A DNA stretch of 64,000 bases from Chrysomallon squamiferum (Eukaryota > Mollusca > Gastropoda > Neomphalida > Peltospiridae). The position numbers were made by a program, and so were the translations under genes. The stretch spans positions 3,785,065-3,849,064 of the forward strand of contig CM022671.1 of NCBI GenBank assembly GCA_012295275.1, written 5' to 3'. Under the pieces are notes generated by a model. The model was not told the origin of the DNA and did not search any database. It saw only the letters and a program-made list of their open reading frames with translations. This document shows positions 63,351 through 64,000 of the stretch, in pieces; the first letter of the stretch is position 1, and the number at the start of each line of letters is the position of its first letter.

Positions 63351-63598
63351 ACTAAATCAATTCCGCTCATGTTTAACGCCTTTCTACTAACTACACTCTG
63401 ACCTTTGACCCCGGGGTCAAACACGATAAAGTGTCGCGGGTATTCTATTATTGTCAGACGAGAACAATATCAGGTCACATGAACGAACTCAACATCTGAA
63501 AAAGTGAAATGTATTTATTACAAGGTGTGCGTGCGTGTGTGTGTGTGTGTGCGTTTTGTGTGTCTGCGTGTGTGTTAAATAATAAACACAGAGGCGAA

Positions 63599-63930
63599 CG
63601 ATCGAATATTAAATAAATAAATAAATAAATGAATAATAATGATGATGATGATGATGATAATAAAAAGAATAATAAAAATAATAAAGACCATAATTATTTT
63701 AATTTCATTGTATTATTCAAAACATTATTTACGGAAAGAAACTAATACATACACACTTACATACACATACATACATATACTACATACATATATACATACA
63801 TACATACAAACGTACAAACGTACGCACAAACGTACAAACGTACATACATACGTACGTATATACATACATACATAATTAAATACACACATGCATGCATGCA
63901 TACATACATACATACAAACATACATCAAAA
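63599..63930. repeat. Compound microsatellite region (AAAT)n, (GAT)n, (CATA)n
   Basis: AAAT run near 63612-63632, GAT run 63639-63658, and CATA/CGTA repeats from about 63745 to 63925. Confidence 0.9.
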
Positions 63931-63989
63931 TCTAATTTGTCAAAGATGAATTATGACGTTTATTAAAACTAATACGTAATACTTTTCAG

Positions 63990-64000
63990 GTCCTGAGCCT
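63990..64000 (+). CDS. Start of the next exon of the 59126 gene (cut by the window end)
   Basis: Acceptor ACTTTTCAG is followed by GTCCTGAGCCT. In phase 1 this gives the rest of a Gly codon and then Pro-Glu-Pro. Only 11 bases are visible, so the assignment rests on the splice signal and phase. Confidence 0.3.

Larger units (their letters stand above)
59184..63989 (+). other. Putative first intron of the 59126 gene
   Basis: 4.8 kb of AT-rich DNA with AT, GT, TATG and CATA microsatellites, an ATAA run (60710-60742) and poly-A runs (60768-60794, 62040-62070). It contains a diverged duplication (62239-62656) and an unrelated minus-strand open frame (63078-63350), listed separately. Confidence 0.4.

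Overview
This is a eukaryotic, intron-rich, strongly AT-rich window. Genes are broken into short exons (about 50-550 bp) with GT-AG introns of roughly 0.2-4 kb, and di-, tri- and tetranucleotide microsatellites occur throughout. The proteins read by hand-splicing look like animal orthologues. Their closeness to vertebrate VPS53 and DHX37, plus the presence of a Nudix gene of the NUDX20/24 type, suits an invertebrate animal, perhaps a lophotrochozoan such as a mollusc. The phylum is a guess from base composition and repeat style. I see no bacterial features, rRNA, tRNA, CRISPR array or intact transposon.

Layout, left to right. (1) 1-4538: AT-rich intergenic DNA with microsatellites. (2) 4539-12760 (+): six coding exons of a protein related to HCFC1R1/HPIP, the host cell factor C1 regulator, but much longer (452 aa) and with a 10-residue coding repeat. 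(3) 13691-15332: convergent intergenic DNA. (4) 15541-26847 (-): a complete 20-exon VPS53 gene, 831 aa, for the GARP/EARP tethering complexes. (5) 26848-27661: a compact divergent promoter shared with the next gene. (6) 27662-44292 (+): a 29-exon DHX37 gene for the DEAH-box helicase of ribosome small-subunit assembly, complete apart from one apparent 1-base insertion in exon 13. (7) 45989-50790 (-): an eight-exon, 311-aa DUF4743/Nudix hydrolase gene. (8) 50791-58716: mostly repeats, with weak hints of another minus-strand gene. (9) From 59126 (+): the first coding exon of a probably secreted or membrane protein. Its intron is about 4.8 kb unless a candidate exon at 62246-62308 is used, and the next exon is cut by the window end at 64000.

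The genes are housekeeping functions (transcriptional co-regulator, endosome-to-Golgi tethering, ribosome assembly, metabolite repair) and do not form a pathway. VPS53 and DHX37 are arranged head to head. HCFC1R1-like and VPS53 converge, as do DHX37 and the Nudix gene.

The most notable observations are local. A 68-bp unit holding the 3' splice site and start of VPS53 exon 8 is repeated three extra times in front of that exon. DHX37 exon 13 carries a +1 frameshift. A short tandem repeat multiplies the 5' splice site of DHX37 exon 16. A nearly identical core of about 50 bp, flanked by microsatellites, occurs twice some 52 kb apart. A duplicated block of about 190 bp near 62.3-62.6 kb contains a possible exon. 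I found no clear undescribed biological system.
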